A DNA stretch of 22,670 bases, taken from IMG/VR virus record IMGVR_UViG_3300020204_000406, positions 1 to 22,670 of that record; one strand, given 5' to 3'. The number at the start of each line of letters is the position of its first letter. The stretch's first letter is position 1. The translations under genes were made by a program, and so were the position numbers. Of the stretch, positions 11,939-21,255 are shown in pieces. The stretch is from a virus. A model generated the notes under the pieces. It was given only the letters and a program-made list of their open reading frames with translations, had not been told where the DNA came from and searched no databases.

Positions 11939-14900
11939 TTAGACCATCACGGCGCGGATGTTGCGGACAGCAGGCCGGAAGGCCGCAGAGCCGCTCATGT
12001 TGAGTTTAATTTTTGTCGCGGTGAGACCAGTAATGCCGGTGTCCTTGTAGACATACTCCGCGAAGCCGTCACCAATCGGAACCACCTTGTCGAGGGTGAG
12101 CGACTGGAAAGAACCGTTGCGGAAATACTGAGGTGTCACCGCAGCCGAACCAGTGATCTTAGCGTCGAAGATCACACGCATAGTTGTGCCGCCAGTAGAG
12201 AGCTGAAACTCTCGACCCTGGTAAATGCCAGACGTGTCAAGCGTGCCAGGGATCGAAATCATGCCTGGATAAAGAGTCGGGCTCTCAAACTGATTGCCTT
12301 CCAGGATTGCCTCTACCTGCAACGTGTCACTGATGCTTGTACCAAAGCGCAGCGCCTGATAAGGCGCAAGGCTGAAGACCTCGCCGTTGCTGCGCGTATA
12401 GCGGAAGGTGACCCGTGTTTGATCGCTGGGCTGCTCGATTGGAGCAGCAGCCATTAGGTCCGTCATGTTAGAGACGGTCAGGCTGCCAAGGTTCACCGTG
12501 CGGGTAGTGTTAGTGAACTCGGCTGCGTTCAGGCGGAAGGTGAGATCCTTGTCCTGATGCGGCGTCCAGGTGACGTTGTTTGAGCTGCTTAGCAGCACGC
12601 CCACGGTGTAAGGCTGGGCGGTGACCCAGCGGGTCGTGGTGGAGTCATACTTGCCGATCTCAGCAACGCGCACCGCGTGATTGGCATCGTCGGTGAGCAG
12701 CACGATGAAATACTCCACACCACCTTCTAGGTAGACCGGGAAGGGGAAAGTAGCCTTAACGAACACGTTGTCAGTCGTGATTGCGCTAGCCGGAATAGAG
12801 GCTTGCACAACTGTCGTAGAGGTTGGGAATCCGTTGTCAGATGTGCGGATCTGCACAGTGACAGGGTTATTCCCACCCTTAACGGCAAACTTCACGTCAA
12901 CGCTTGTTACGTGGCGACCGGTCTCAAGCACAAAAGATTGTGCAAGGGGATCCCAACCCCTCCAAGGCGGCGGGGGTGGGGGGCTCCACCAGCGCCAGGT
13001 CGTCCAGGTCGTTGTCTGTTGGAAGCGACGTACAACGAGAGTTCCTTGCCCGGTGTAAGTGGCAGCGCCGTAGCTGCCTTGCTGGCCAATGAATTCAACT
13101 CTCTTCGACCCAGAGGGCACGTTTGCAGGAATCGCAAAGGTGCCAGTGATCGTGCCGCTAAGGTTTGCGGTTAGGCCAGTCACAGGAAGCTGACGGCCGT
13201 CGAAGACGAGCTGCTGGACGGGCTCGTTTGCGTCAAAGCCAGTCACAGTGAACTGGACGTTGCGCTCACGCAAAAACTGAATCGCGCTGTTGGCTTCCGA
13301 CACCAGCGAGGTGACGGTGCTAACCGTGGTGCTTGACCGATCGCCTGAGCCGAAGACAAAGCTCTCAGTAGAGAAATTGGTTTGTTCGTCGGTGATTGTC
13401 CAGAGATCCACCGCTGGGTTCAGGGTGACGATCGCAGGCATTGGATCAAATGCCATGTAAGGGTTGATCGCCATCTGGCCAGTGCGTTGAAGCACCTGCA
13501 CCACAGGAGCTTCCTGATACGGAAGCAGGTTAAAGGTGAGATTGTTCTGGGCAGCGGGCACGGGAGTGCCGATCACGGCAAGTTGAAGTTCTTGCGACAC
13601 CACCGCTAGATCCTGAGCCACGCCTGCGTCGCGCAAATCGTTGTCCAGTAGCGGGTCGGTGAACACGCCGTATTTGGAGCTTGGTTCGCGGGAGCTAATG
13701 TCTCGCTGCAAACGCTCATCTGCGACAAGATTGTAAAGCTCCACAATGGAGTCTTTCATCTGACGCTGCTCACGCATCGACACCACACGAGTGCCGTCGT
13801 TGAACACCTTAGGAGTGCTGGTCGAGTACCAATCCAGGTAGTAGCTTGCAATCTGCAGCTGACCCGCAGAAGCCAACGGAACTACCGGGTTGAACGCTGA
13901 CGACACGCCCTTAACGCGGTGGAAGTAACCTTCAGGATCTAGAGCCACCACTTCATAGCGGGGCATCTTCCAGTTGTAGTCAATCAGTACGAGGCTGCTT
14001 GCAACAGCTCCGGTGATCTGGAACGTGCCAGCATCTGGGTCGATGTTGGTCGGAGTGACGCTAGTGAGGTGCTGAAAAGTCACCTCATAAGTGCTGCCAG
14101 GCGCAGGCTCAGCCCCAGGCAAGCTCCAATCCACATGATCAGAAGTGAGCACATAGTCGGTGCCTTGGGTGTAAATAGTTGTCCCCTGTTTTACCTGCAC
14201 AATGCTCAAGACCGCAGTGTTAGGCAGCAGATCGAGTGCCCCACTGAAGGCGCCGTGAGTCATGTTCACGGTCTTCTGTGCCGTGATTACAACATCTTGA
14301 ATCGCATTGAGAGGCTTGCGATTCAAAGTCAGAGTCTGAGTGCTAGTGCCCGCCGAGCTTTTGGGTTCGTTGTTAATTTGCTGAAGATCAGGATCGATGC
14401 CGTAGCTTAAAAAGGTGGCAGTCGGCTTGTCGATTTTGGTGCCCTGAACGTTGGCAACACCATCAGACACCGAGAATATGTACTGAGTCTGGCCATTGTT
14501 TTTGCCAAGGGCAATTAGTTCCAGGCCGTTGACGATGTAGCTGCCATTAGCGTCGCGGTCATAACGAGCCAAAAGCTGCTTAACGCCATCGAGAGCTGGA
14601 GGCACACCCTGCGTGACCAGCACGCCGTCGAGGACTGCATAAACGCTGTAGAACTCGCCAGGGCCGCCATCGCCAGACCATCCCCAAGAAATTGTGCGCC
14701 GAGTCCGCCCAGCGCCGGCTTCTTGGTAATTCCTGGTCCCGACTGCAGGATCACGCAGGCTTGCATCCTCTAGCTCGGTGAGCGTCTCGGTGACAACACG
14801 CACGCCAATTTGCAGGCTGCCTGTGGTGGGGATGGTCAGATCTTTAGCTGCAACTTCACGAACTGCGCCAAGCACGTAAATGGCGCCGGCAGTGAGCTGT

Positions 14901-15112
14901 GTTGCGCCAGTCTGCGGGTTGATGACGCAAGAAGCGCCACGCACTACGCCGCCATCCTTAAACAGGACATCGGTGAGGCGCTTCATGCGGTCGCTCATGA
15001 CCGCCTGAATTTCGTTCAGTTCTGCGGACTGCAGACCGCGACTGGCGCGGAACAGCAATTCGTCGTAACGCTTGGAAGCGTCAAATCGGTTGTAGTAGGC
15101 CTGGAGGGTCAT
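11939..15112 (-). CDS. Large DUF4815-type tail/baseplate protein
   Basis: This 1057-residue protein begins with the DUF4815-type domain (YNRFDASKRYDELLFRASRG, LNEIQAVMSDRMKRLTDVLF, DGGVVRGASCVIN), known from phages with contractile tails, including those of cyanobacteria. The middle has several beta-sandwich stretches. At about 700-720 a Trp-rich, six-proline hinge (WRWWSPPPPPPWRGWDPLAQ) separates an N-terminal from a C-terminal part that resembles carbohydrate-binding or receptor-interacting beta domains. GAGG about 5 nt upstream supports the start. It is probably an exterior baseplate or tail-fiber network protein, placed after the 161-residue gene and before two fiber genes. The exact function is unknown. 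Confidence 0.75.
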   Translation of the reverse strand: MTLQAYYNRFDASKRYDELLFRASRGLQSAELNEIQAVMSDRMKRLTDVLFKDGGVVRGASCVINPQTGATQLTAGAIYVLGAVREVAAKDLTIPTTGSLQIGVRVVTETLTELEDASLRDPAVGTRNYQEAGAGRTRRTISWGWSGDGGPGEFYSVYAVLDGVLVTQGVPPALDGVKQLLARYDRDANGSYIVNGLELIALGKNNGQTQYIFSVSDGVANVQGTKIDKPTATFLSYGIDPDLQQINNEPKSSAGTSTQTLTLNRKPLNAIQDVVITAQKTVNMTHGAFSGALDLLPNTAVLSIVQVKQGTTIYTQGTDYVLTSDHVDWSLPGAEPAPGSTYEVTFQHLTSVTPTNIDPDAGTFQITGAVASSLVLIDYNWKMPRYEVVALDPEGYFHRVKGVSSAFNPVVPLASAGQLQIASYYLDWYSTSTPKVFNDGTRVVSMREQRQMKDSIVELYNLVADERLQRDISSREPSSKYGVFTDPLLDNDLRDAGVAQDLAVVSQELQLAVIGTPVPAAQNNLTFNLLPYQEAPVVQVLQRTGQMAINPYMAFDPMPAIVTLNPAVDLWTITDEQTNFSTESFVFGSGDRSSTTVSTVTSLVSEANSAIQFLRERNVQFTVTGFDANEPVQQLVFDGRQLPVTGLTANLSGTITGTFAIPANVPSGSKRVEFIGQQGSYGAATYTGQGTLVVRRFQQTTTWTTWRWWSPPPPPPWRGWDPLAQSFVLETGRHVTSVDVKFAVKGGNNPVTVQIRTSDNGFPTSTTVVQASIPASAITTDNVFVKATFPFPVYLEGGVEYFIVLLTDDANHAVRVAEIGKYDSTTTRWVTAQPYTVGVLLSSSNNVTWTPHQDKDLTFRLNAAEFTNTTRTVNLGSLTVSNMTDLMAAAPIEQPSDQTRVTFRYTRSNGEVFSLAPYQALRFGTSISDTLQVEAILEGNQFESPTLYPGMISIPGTLDTSGIYQGREFQLSTGGTTMRVIFDAKITGSAAVTPQYFRNGSFQSLTLDKVVPIGDGFAEYVYKDTGITGLTATKIKLNMSGSAAFRPAVRNIRAVMV

Positions 15113-15119
15113 GGCAGCC

Positions 15120-15605
15120 TCAGAAGGTCAAGACGAACTCAAAGGTTTCGCGGGTCGCTGGTGTGCGGATGATTGCCGCCACATGCTCTAACAAGTAGAG
15201 GGTGCCTTGAGCGGTCACCTGCGACGGAGAGAAAAACATCTGACCAGGGGGCAAACCCTCGCCAGTTACCGCGTCGAGGAAGATCCCAGTCTCACGAATG
15301 GTGCTGCTGTTAATGTCCTCAAAGTCGAGGGTGAACCGCAGGTAAAGGTAGTTTGTCTGGGTCTGGCTTACGTCGTAGCGCCCGCTGGGCAGGACGATTG
15401 CGCCTTCAGCAGCAGGAATGACGAACGACACCTGAGCGGTTTTGCGGTAGCCCAGCGCAGACGCCAGCCCAGTTGAGCTGATGTTTTCAGCAGGGGTCCC
15501 GAGGGAGTCCCACTGAACATCGCCAGCGCCCACACCGAGAAAGATGTTCCGTGCGGCCACCGAGGCGGCTAAGCCCGCTCGGCCTGTTGTTACAAGGGTT
15601 GCCAT
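15120..15605 (-). CDS. Hypothetical baseplate/tail-fiber attachment protein
   Basis: This 161-residue protein, mostly beta, starts MATLVTTGRAGLAASVAARN and carries FLGVGAGDVQWD, SFVIPAAEGAIVLPSGRYDVS and TGIFLDAVTGEGLPPGQMFFSPSQV. AGGAGG at 15616-15621 with 10-nt spacing fixes the start. Its position between I and the DUF4815 protein, where P2 carries the fiber gene H, suggests that it joins fibers to the baseplate. No catalytic motifs or membrane segments are visible. I do not recognise a named family with confidence. Confidence 0.65.
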   Translation of the reverse strand: MATLVTTGRAGLAASVAARNIFLGVGAGDVQWDSLGTPAENISSTGLASALGYRKTAQVSFVIPAAEGAIVLPSGRYDVSQTQTNYLYLRFTLDFEDINSSTIRETGIFLDAVTGEGLPPGQMFFSPSQVTAQGTLYLLEHVAAIIRTPATRETFEFVLTF

Positions 15606-15647
15606 TAGGCCATGGCCTCCTGAGTCGTTGTCATTCTATGCGTAAGT

Positions 15648-18311
15648 CTAGATGTGGGTTGAATGACGGGTTTCAATGCTGAGTGAGGTTGGGTTCCACG
15701 GGATGAGCTGCGTTGCCCACATCGCCAAGCCTATCCAGTCTTCAGTGCCCTCGATCCAGGCTGCCTGGCCCCAGGAGGTAAGTTGCCACTCCTGCTCGGC
15801 ACCGTGGTTCCAGGTGTAGCCCGGCCCGTATTCGTACCAGGAGCCTGTGTCCCAGGTGCTCCAGGTGTACCAGTGCCATGTCGTAGGCAGCAGCGTGCGG
15901 ACATGCAATCGCGTCTCAAATGTGGCTGTGGTGTACGTGGCCCATGCAGTGTGGAATCTGGTGTTGCAGCCGGCCACTCTCTCAGTGAGCGACCACTCGT
16001 GGCCCGCCTGAATCCAGTCAGCTGCGCCCCAGTGGGTCTGATACAGCGGCTGACCAATCGCGGTTTCACAATGCTCACGACTAACAAAAAGAAACTCGCC
16101 GAACGCGACGTTGAACTCAGAGAGCAGGTGCTCACTAAGGAAGAACCGGTCGTCGAGTGCGCGGATTACTCGCTGTGTGTGACGCTCAACTACTTCGAGG
16201 TCGCCGCCCACAGGTTTGGCGACAAGATCTTCAATCTGATGCGTCCTGTCAATACGAAGATTGCTTTCTGCTCCAAGGACCGCAAGGGTCTCACCTAGCA
16301 GCAAGCCATCAGAAAGGAACAAGTGCGCCTGCGGTTGACTGGTGACATGCACCGCACCAAGGCCATACCAGGTCGCGCTGTTTTGCCAGTCGCTGTCATC
16401 CCAGGTTGCAGGATGACGGACCAAGCCCAGGCTGCTGTAAGCATGTCCCCGGCTGACTGAGCCAATGTCGACGATCGTGCTGAACTCACCGATACGGTGT
16501 TGATCAAGCAAGAACTGATCGTCGAGGCCATCAATGACACGCTGATGTTCCCGCGTAATTGTGGTCTGAATGCCTCCTATCGGATCTGGGTGCGGATCGA
16601 AGATGTGGTGGAAGCGTTCGAACACCTCATCGACCGCAACCCAAACGGAAGAAACAAGGTGCTGTGACAATCTGTTAAGACCGCTGGCCTGATACTCCGC
16701 AGCAGGAAGCACAAGAAGCGCGTTGCTTACGTGCTCGGAGAGGATCCCCGATCCACTGTCAGCGTTGCTATCGCTGAGCACAAGAACACCCTGCCCGCTT
16801 TCCTGGAGGTAGCCGTAGTCCGCTAGAGCGTCGTAATCGGCGGCAGTAATCGCTTGGCTTGGATCCGCTTCTGAAAGCAAGAACGGGTCATAACCGATCT
16901 CCAGCTCTTCAGCGACGTTGAAGCGTGTGTTGGTCTCGCCCAGGGGCTGACCCTCGGAAAGATAAATGCCGGCTTTGCTGTCGGTCCTGTTGTTGACGAA
17001 TAGAAGCGAGCCAAGCCACCACGTACCCTGATTCCAGGAAATTGCCTCCCAGGTGTCTGGCGTCTCGGTTGTTGCCGCACGACCCAGCATGTGATTGCGG
17101 GTGATTGCAGCGCGATCAGAAACCAGTTCCCAATCGCTGAGCAGGTGCTGATCCAGCAGGAACTGGTCATCGAGACCATCAACCAGGCGACGATGCTCGC
17201 GTTTGATGCAGACGTGGCTGGCAACGTCTGCCGCCGCGACAAACACAGTCGAGTGATCCCGATCGAAGCGTTCGTTGATTTCTTGATAGGCAACGCTGCG
17301 GACGTGCTCGCTGAGCAGGTTCTCGCCTGTCGTCGGGTCGCCTTCGGAAAGCAAAAACGCACCAACGCCGGTCTCGACCTCGATGAGTGCTGGCAGGACT
17401 GTATTGGTCTCGCCCAGGATGCACTGATCGCTGAGGTAGACGCCCGCCTTGGCAAACTTAAGCGCAGGCTGTATCCGGTTGACCAGTCCGGCCCAATCAA
17501 GCCCCTGATCCCAGGCGTAGTTTGTCCAGGTGCTTGTCGGTTGCCACCATGGCCCCGCTTCGGTGAGATGGCCACGGCTAATTACCGCGCCCATGTTCAC
17601 CATGTGCCATTCGCGCCATACCAACTCACTGAGCTGGTTAACGTCGAGGATCATTCGATCCTCATACCAACCTTGATCGGTGTGGGTACGTTCTACGCTG
17701 CTAGTAAAGACAGCAGCGTCAGTGAAGCTGGCGCTTTCCTGAAAAACGCGCCCGAAAGAAAGCTGCGGCCAGTCTTCTCGGAGGTACACTCCGGTGTGGT
17801 CGCACAGCCAAGAGCCACCGCTTAGGACGTGATCGTCGAGCTTTAGACGGCGATGGTCATATCCGCCATAAATGCGGAACAGCCGCGAGCGGATTGGAGC
17901 TGAAAGGCGCGAAACCTGAATGACGTTGTTGGTAAATTCAAGGTTTGGCGGAGCTTGGTCGAGGCCGAGCTGAAAGTCGGCCCAGCGAAGCGTGCCTGCT
18001 TCCGACTCTTCGATTTCTGCATCAAATCCAATCCAGCTCAGGCCAATTCCAATCGCAGCACGTGTGCCGCGCAGGCGTTGCCATTGAATGCCTTTTGCTA
18101 GCGCCTGTCGCAGATCAGGCACATAGGGCAAAATTTCGCCTAAGCCGTATTCATAGATGAGCCAAGGCACCACCGAATCGGGTATGTCCTTGCGCTTTGC
18201 ATCGCGGATCCGTTGAACACCAGGGCCTAGCCGGGGAAGAAAGTCGCCGGAACGGGAAAGATCCCGCTCAAGCTGCGTCGAGTTACTTGGCAGGAGATCC
18301 GTTGCGGTCAT
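15648..18311 (-). CDS. I: Baseplate protein I fused to a large repeat-containing C-terminal region
   Basis: The N-terminal 1-110 residues match the tail protein I family: LLPSNSTQLERDLSRS, then VVPWLIYEYGLGEILPYVPDLRQALAKGI and RLRGTRAAIGIGLSWIGF. P2 gpI is only about 176 residues, so this 887-residue protein is far longer. The rest has a repeated module starting near residues 148, 369, 585 and 707, with short blocks such as REHRRLVDGLDDQFLLDQHLLS. Further blocks are a Trp-rich segment (WNQGTWWLG or similar), GIYLSEGQPLGETNT, and FLLSEGDP or FLLSEADP. The C-terminus (720-887) is extremely Trp/Thr-rich. These modules probably form a beta-rich extension on the baseplate for host binding. The stop is TAG, and the gene overlaps J by 4 nt (ATGA). 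Confidence 0.85.
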   Translation of the reverse strand: MTATDLLPSNSTQLERDLSRSGDFLPRLGPGVQRIRDAKRKDIPDSVVPWLIYEYGLGEILPYVPDLRQALAKGIQWQRLRGTRAAIGIGLSWIGFDAEIEESEAGTLRWADFQLGLDQAPPNLEFTNNVIQVSRLSAPIRSRLFRIYGGYDHRRLKLDDHVLSGGSWLCDHTGVYLREDWPQLSFGRVFQESASFTDAAVFTSSVERTHTDQGWYEDRMILDVNQLSELVWREWHMVNMGAVISRGHLTEAGPWWQPTSTWTNYAWDQGLDWAGLVNRIQPALKFAKAGVYLSDQCILGETNTVLPALIEVETGVGAFLLSEGDPTTGENLLSEHVRSVAYQEINERFDRDHSTVFVAAADVASHVCIKREHRRLVDGLDDQFLLDQHLLSDWELVSDRAAITRNHMLGRAATTETPDTWEAISWNQGTWWLGSLLFVNNRTDSKAGIYLSEGQPLGETNTRFNVAEELEIGYDPFLLSEADPSQAITAADYDALADYGYLQESGQGVLVLSDSNADSGSGILSEHVSNALLVLPAAEYQASGLNRLSQHLVSSVWVAVDEVFERFHHIFDPHPDPIGGIQTTITREHQRVIDGLDDQFLLDQHRIGEFSTIVDIGSVSRGHAYSSLGLVRHPATWDDSDWQNSATWYGLGAVHVTSQPQAHLFLSDGLLLGETLAVLGAESNLRIDRTHQIEDLVAKPVGGDLEVVERHTQRVIRALDDRFFLSEHLLSEFNVAFGEFLFVSREHCETAIGQPLYQTHWGAADWIQAGHEWSLTERVAGCNTRFHTAWATYTTATFETRLHVRTLLPTTWHWYTWSTWDTGSWYEYGPGYTWNHGAEQEWQLTSWGQAAWIEGTEDWIGLAMWATQLIPWNPTSLSIETRHSTHI

Positions 18312-19285
18312 CGGTCATAACCGGCCATGGTGATCGTGAACGAACCCAACGCGACGGCAGTATTGGAGTTGGCAACGACAACGGCGCTCGGGCTCACCAG
18401 CTCAACGCGCTGCACTCCTTGGACGTGTAAGCGACTGATCAGCCAGCTTGGTGCGAGATCCCAGCCAAGACCTGCGGACTTTTGGAAGTCTTCCCGGATG
18501 CGAGCTTCAAGATTGTTAAGAATTGTTGGCGACTGATCTGGAAAAAGGAATACGCGGACGTTGACATTGACGGTTTGGATCGTCGCGCCAATCACCTCCA
18601 CAGTGTCCGTAATTACTCGCACAGAATCGCTCTGGAGCCGACTGTCGAGCACTGCCAAGAGCTGAGGACTTGCGGTGCCATCACCTCCAATCCCAAGAGC
18701 ACCCGCACGCACGCGGGTGCGAAAGGCTTGAACGGTTTCAAGCGGAGTCAGTATGCGCGGCGCAACGCCGTAGAACTGAGCCATCACGCTCAGCTCTTCT
18801 AGTGTCGCCTCGTTGATCAACTCGCCTTCATGGCTAAGCACGGCGATCCGTACCTGGCCTGCATCCGGGCTGGTCACCAAAGCGTCGGCCACACGGTTGT
18901 CAGCTGTTAGCGTTTGATACCGATACCAGGCGGCACCGCCAGCAGTTGAGCTGCCTTTGATCCGCTCGATAGTGCGATTGCGGAGCTGCTCATCGGTTTC
19001 CGGCATCTGACGGTTGACGCCGTAGAACGCGGAAAGCTGATCCAGATCACCACCCTCTGCAAAGGCAAGCAGCGTTGCCTTGAAGGCATCGTTCACTCGC
19101 TGCCGAAGAATCAGCTCGCGGTAGGCAAAGACCTGCAGCAGCTTTACCGCAGGATCGCTTTCGAGTAGCGCGGTGTACTCAGGATGCCGAGCAAGGAAGT
19201 CCTCCACCAGGGAGCGGAAAATGCTCTCGTAATCAAGCGCCTCGATCAGCTTCGGCTCAGGGAGGTTGCTGATGGTGTATGTCAC
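18308..19285 (-). CDS. J: Baseplate wedge protein J
   Basis: This 325-residue protein matches the baseplate J-like family (PF04865; related to T4 gp6). The N-terminus (LPEPKLIEALDYESIFRSL) and VKLLQVFAYRELILRQRVND are the conserved early helices. LAFAEGGDLDQLSAFYGV, the RTIERIKGSSTAGGAAWYRY stretch and LTPLETVQAFRTRV continue the family pattern. It builds the wedge that connects W and I at the baseplate rim. The order V-W-J-I is as in P2. It overlaps W by 4 nt at its start and I by 4 nt at its end. Confidence 0.95.
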   Translation of the reverse strand: MTYTISNLPEPKLIEALDYESIFRSLVEDFLARHPEYTALLESDPAVKLLQVFAYRELILRQRVNDAFKATLLAFAEGGDLDQLSAFYGVNRQMPETDEQLRNRTIERIKGSSTAGGAAWYRYQTLTADNRVADALVTSPDAGQVRIAVLSHEGELINEATLEELSVMAQFYGVAPRILTPLETVQAFRTRVRAGALGIGGDGTASPQLLAVLDSRLQSDSVRVITDTVEVIGATIQTVNVNVRVFLFPDQSPTILNNLEARIREDFQKSAGLGWDLAPSWLISRLHVQGVQRVELVSPSAVVVANSNTAVALGSFTITMAGYDR

Positions 19286-19629
19286 AAAAAGCCTCCGATG
19301 CGCAGATCTTGAAGCGTCACCTCCCGGCCGTCAGGCAAGTAGGTGAACGTGAGGTCCATAGTCACAGACCCCTGGCCCACCTCCAGCAGATTGACCCTCT
19401 CGCATCGTAGGCGCGGTTCCCAACGAGAGAGCGCATCCACGGTTTCAGCTCTAATGGCTGCGATCAGGGATTGGTTGACCGCTCGGTCGACAAGGCGCGG
19501 CAAGTCGCTGCCATAGTCCCGACGCATCACGCGGGTGCCCTTAGGTGTCGTGAGGATGTCCGCGACTGATTGGCGAAGATGATCAAAGCCCGCAAGAGAG
19601 GTCCCAGCCTCTCGGTTCATCCCTTTCAT
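19282..19629 (-). CDS. W: Baseplate wedge protein W (gp25-like)
   Basis: This 115-residue protein matches the gpW/gp25 lysozyme-like baseplate family. It contains GFDHLRQSVADILTTPKGTR, then the typical RVMRRDYGSDLPRLVDR, and AIRAETVDALSRWEPRL. The EPRL segment is the strongly conserved core. The protein links the sheath and the wedge. Two starts are possible: ATG at 19627-19629 (MKGMNREAG) or the one three codons further (19618-19620). Neither has a clear ribosome site; AAAGGG lies between them. The gene follows the spike gene by about 51 nt of non-coding DNA. Confidence 0.92.
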   Translation of the reverse strand: MKGMNREAGTSLAGFDHLRQSVADILTTPKGTRVMRRDYGSDLPRLVDRAVNQSLIAAIRAETVDALSRWEPRLRCERVNLLEVGQGSVTMDLTFTYLPDGREVTLQDLRIGGFL

Positions 19630-19680
19630 CTAGCGGGCTCTGTGTTTGGACGAATTCTAGGCGGGCTGCTGTGCCTGGCC

Positions 19681-21255
19681 TCAGCCATAGGTGCCGTTCG
19701 TGCTGTCAGTACCGCTGCCGGCCTGTTCCGGCTGATTAAATGTGATTTCGCAGTCGCTGCTCCCTGGACTTTCTTCCTGCTGCTCTTCGGTTCGATTGTC
19801 TTGCTGCTGGGTGTTTACGTTTGGATCGCGCTGCAGCGGAGTGCCTACGTTAAGAAGGCTTTCAATGTTGATGTCGCCGCTGTCTACAAAATTTGCAATC
19901 ATTGTTCCGGGTTGCACTTCGCCCTGAAAAAGCATTTCCCAGGTTTGCACGAGACCGTTGTCGTGTATTGCGTCGACAATCCCTTCGTCTGTAATTGCCG
20001 CAAGGTTTGAACGCAGACCTGCCATAAGGTTTGTTGCGTTAAGTTCTGGTGCGCCGTTTTGGCCAGAGACGCTACTCAACAAATTTGTGACAGTGCTTGC
20101 CATTCCCGCTACATTGCTTGGCAGCAGGCCGCTGCTGCTAGCTACCTGCACTAGCTGGTTTACGTTGATCTCGCCGCCGTTGAGCCAGCCGCTGACAGTT
20201 TGAAAACCATCGAGCGCAACGCCGACTTGCGGCGGCACATCGAGGCCGAATTGACCTGCGATGTCGAGTGCGAAATCAGCCATTCCCCAGGGATCACTGA
20301 GCAGTGAATTAGGGTTTTCGATAAAGCCCATCACGTTGGACAGCGGGCCCATCAAGTTGCCTACGCCAAGTGCGTTCATACCAGCGCCCAAGATGTCGGT
20401 TGGGATAAAGCTCGACAGGCCGGTGCTACCCAGAAAACTTGTCAACCCGGACATGGGAGCGCCTAAGCCCTGCGTAAGGTTGCCAAACAGATTGCCTATG
20501 TTTCCGAAGTTGCCTAGGGCACTGAACATGCTAGTAACACCAAAGGTGCTGATTAGGCTGCCAGCTATTCCAAACACGCCGCCCTGATTGTTGAGGTGGA
20601 TCGGATCGCCAAGAAAATCGAGTACAGCGTTGCCTTTCAATTCCTTGTCCATGCCGATCACCTTGTCGGACAGCAGCAGCTTGCCGGTGATGTGGCAGGC
20701 GTCGCAGTCCAGCTTGATAAACGGGCTTTTGATAATCACCTGACCGCAAGCGTGCACCTTGACCGAGCCCGGCGTCTCAACCCGCACCAGGCTCTTGCCC
20801 TTGTCGTATTCGATCAGGGTGCCGTCACCAAAAAGGCGACGCCATACATCGTCGCGCGGCTCGCCAAGCTCTCCAAACTCATAGCCCTCTGCACGATCGC
20901 CAAACGGTGCGTCGTCCTTGTGCATGAACATGGACGACAGGATCAGGCCCGTCGTCAGCTCACCACCGGGCGCATAGATCTGCACCACGTCGTCGACTCG
21001 GGGCGGATCCCACGACGACAGGCCGCCGCGTGTGGAAGATGCTGACACCTCCAGCACAGGCAGCCACGCGGTCTCGATGCAGCCGCCAGGCGAGCCATCC
21101 TCGCCAATGCAGACGCGCACAAGCCGCTTCTCAAGATCAACCTCCTTGACCTTGCCGGTGCGGAGGATGTTCTCGGTGTTGCGAGCGCCTTCGGTGTTCT
21201 CGAAAACGCCAACGCCGCCCGTTCGCCTGCTACTTCTTGGAACCTGAAAGCTCAC
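19681..21255 (-). CDS. V: Baseplate spike protein V with a long hydrophobic C-terminal extension
   Basis: With the GTG at 21253-21255 this is 524 residues (P2 gpV is 211). The N-terminal OB fold (about 29-115) includes GKVKEVDLEKRLVRVCIG, ETAWLPVLEVSAS, then DDVVQIYAPGGELTTGLIL and an FGDGTLIEYDKG strand. The needle beta-helix (about 150-210) follows: SVKVHACGQVIIKSP, LDCDACHITGKLLLSD. From about 225 to the end runs a Gly/Leu/Phe/Ser-rich region (LFGNLTQGLG, FLGSTGLSSFIP) with a Gln/Glu-rich tail, unlike normal gpV. The frame has no ATG nearby; the next ATG upstream would overlap the neighbour by 179 nt. The GTG, without a strong ribosome site, overlaps the connector gene by 26 nt. The start is therefore uncertain. 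Confidence 0.85.
   Translation of the reverse strand: MSFQVPRSSRRTGGVGVFENTEGARNTENILRTGKVKEVDLEKRLVRVCIGEDGSPGGCIETAWLPVLEVSASSTRGGLSSWDPPRVDDVVQIYAPGGELTTGLILSSMFMHKDDAPFGDRAEGYEFGELGEPRDDVWRRLFGDGTLIEYDKGKSLVRVETPGSVKVHACGQVIIKSPFIKLDCDACHITGKLLLSDKVIGMDKELKGNAVLDFLGDPIHLNNQGGVFGIAGSLISTFGVTSMFSALGNFGNIGNLFGNLTQGLGAPMSGLTSFLGSTGLSSFIPTDILGAGMNALGVGNLMGPLSNVMGFIENPNSLLSDPWGMADFALDIAGQFGLDVPPQVGVALDGFQTVSGWLNGGEINVNQLVQVASSSGLLPSNVAGMASTVTNLLSSVSGQNGAPELNATNLMAGLRSNLAAITDEGIVDAIHDNGLVQTWEMLFQGEVQPGTMIANFVDSGDINIESLLNVGTPLQRDPNVNTQQQDNRTEEQQEESPGSSDCEITFNQPEQAGSGTDSTNGTYG

Noticed and set aside
15603-15613. Two-codon ATG GCC TAA upstream frame overlapping the start of the 161-residue gene
   Set aside because: It is only 2 nt from the ribosome site, too close for good initiation; the spacing fits the real start instead. 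Probably coincidental.
17091-17825. Long plus-strand open frame (244 codons)
   Set aside because: It is antisense to the repeat region of gene I, whose family match and repeats show the minus frame is the coding one.
19570-20010. Plus-strand frame with apparent membrane segments
   Set aside because: It lies opposite the 3' end of the spike gene; the hydrophobic look comes from the complement of a Gln/Glu-rich stretch. It has no ribosome site and no gene-like context.
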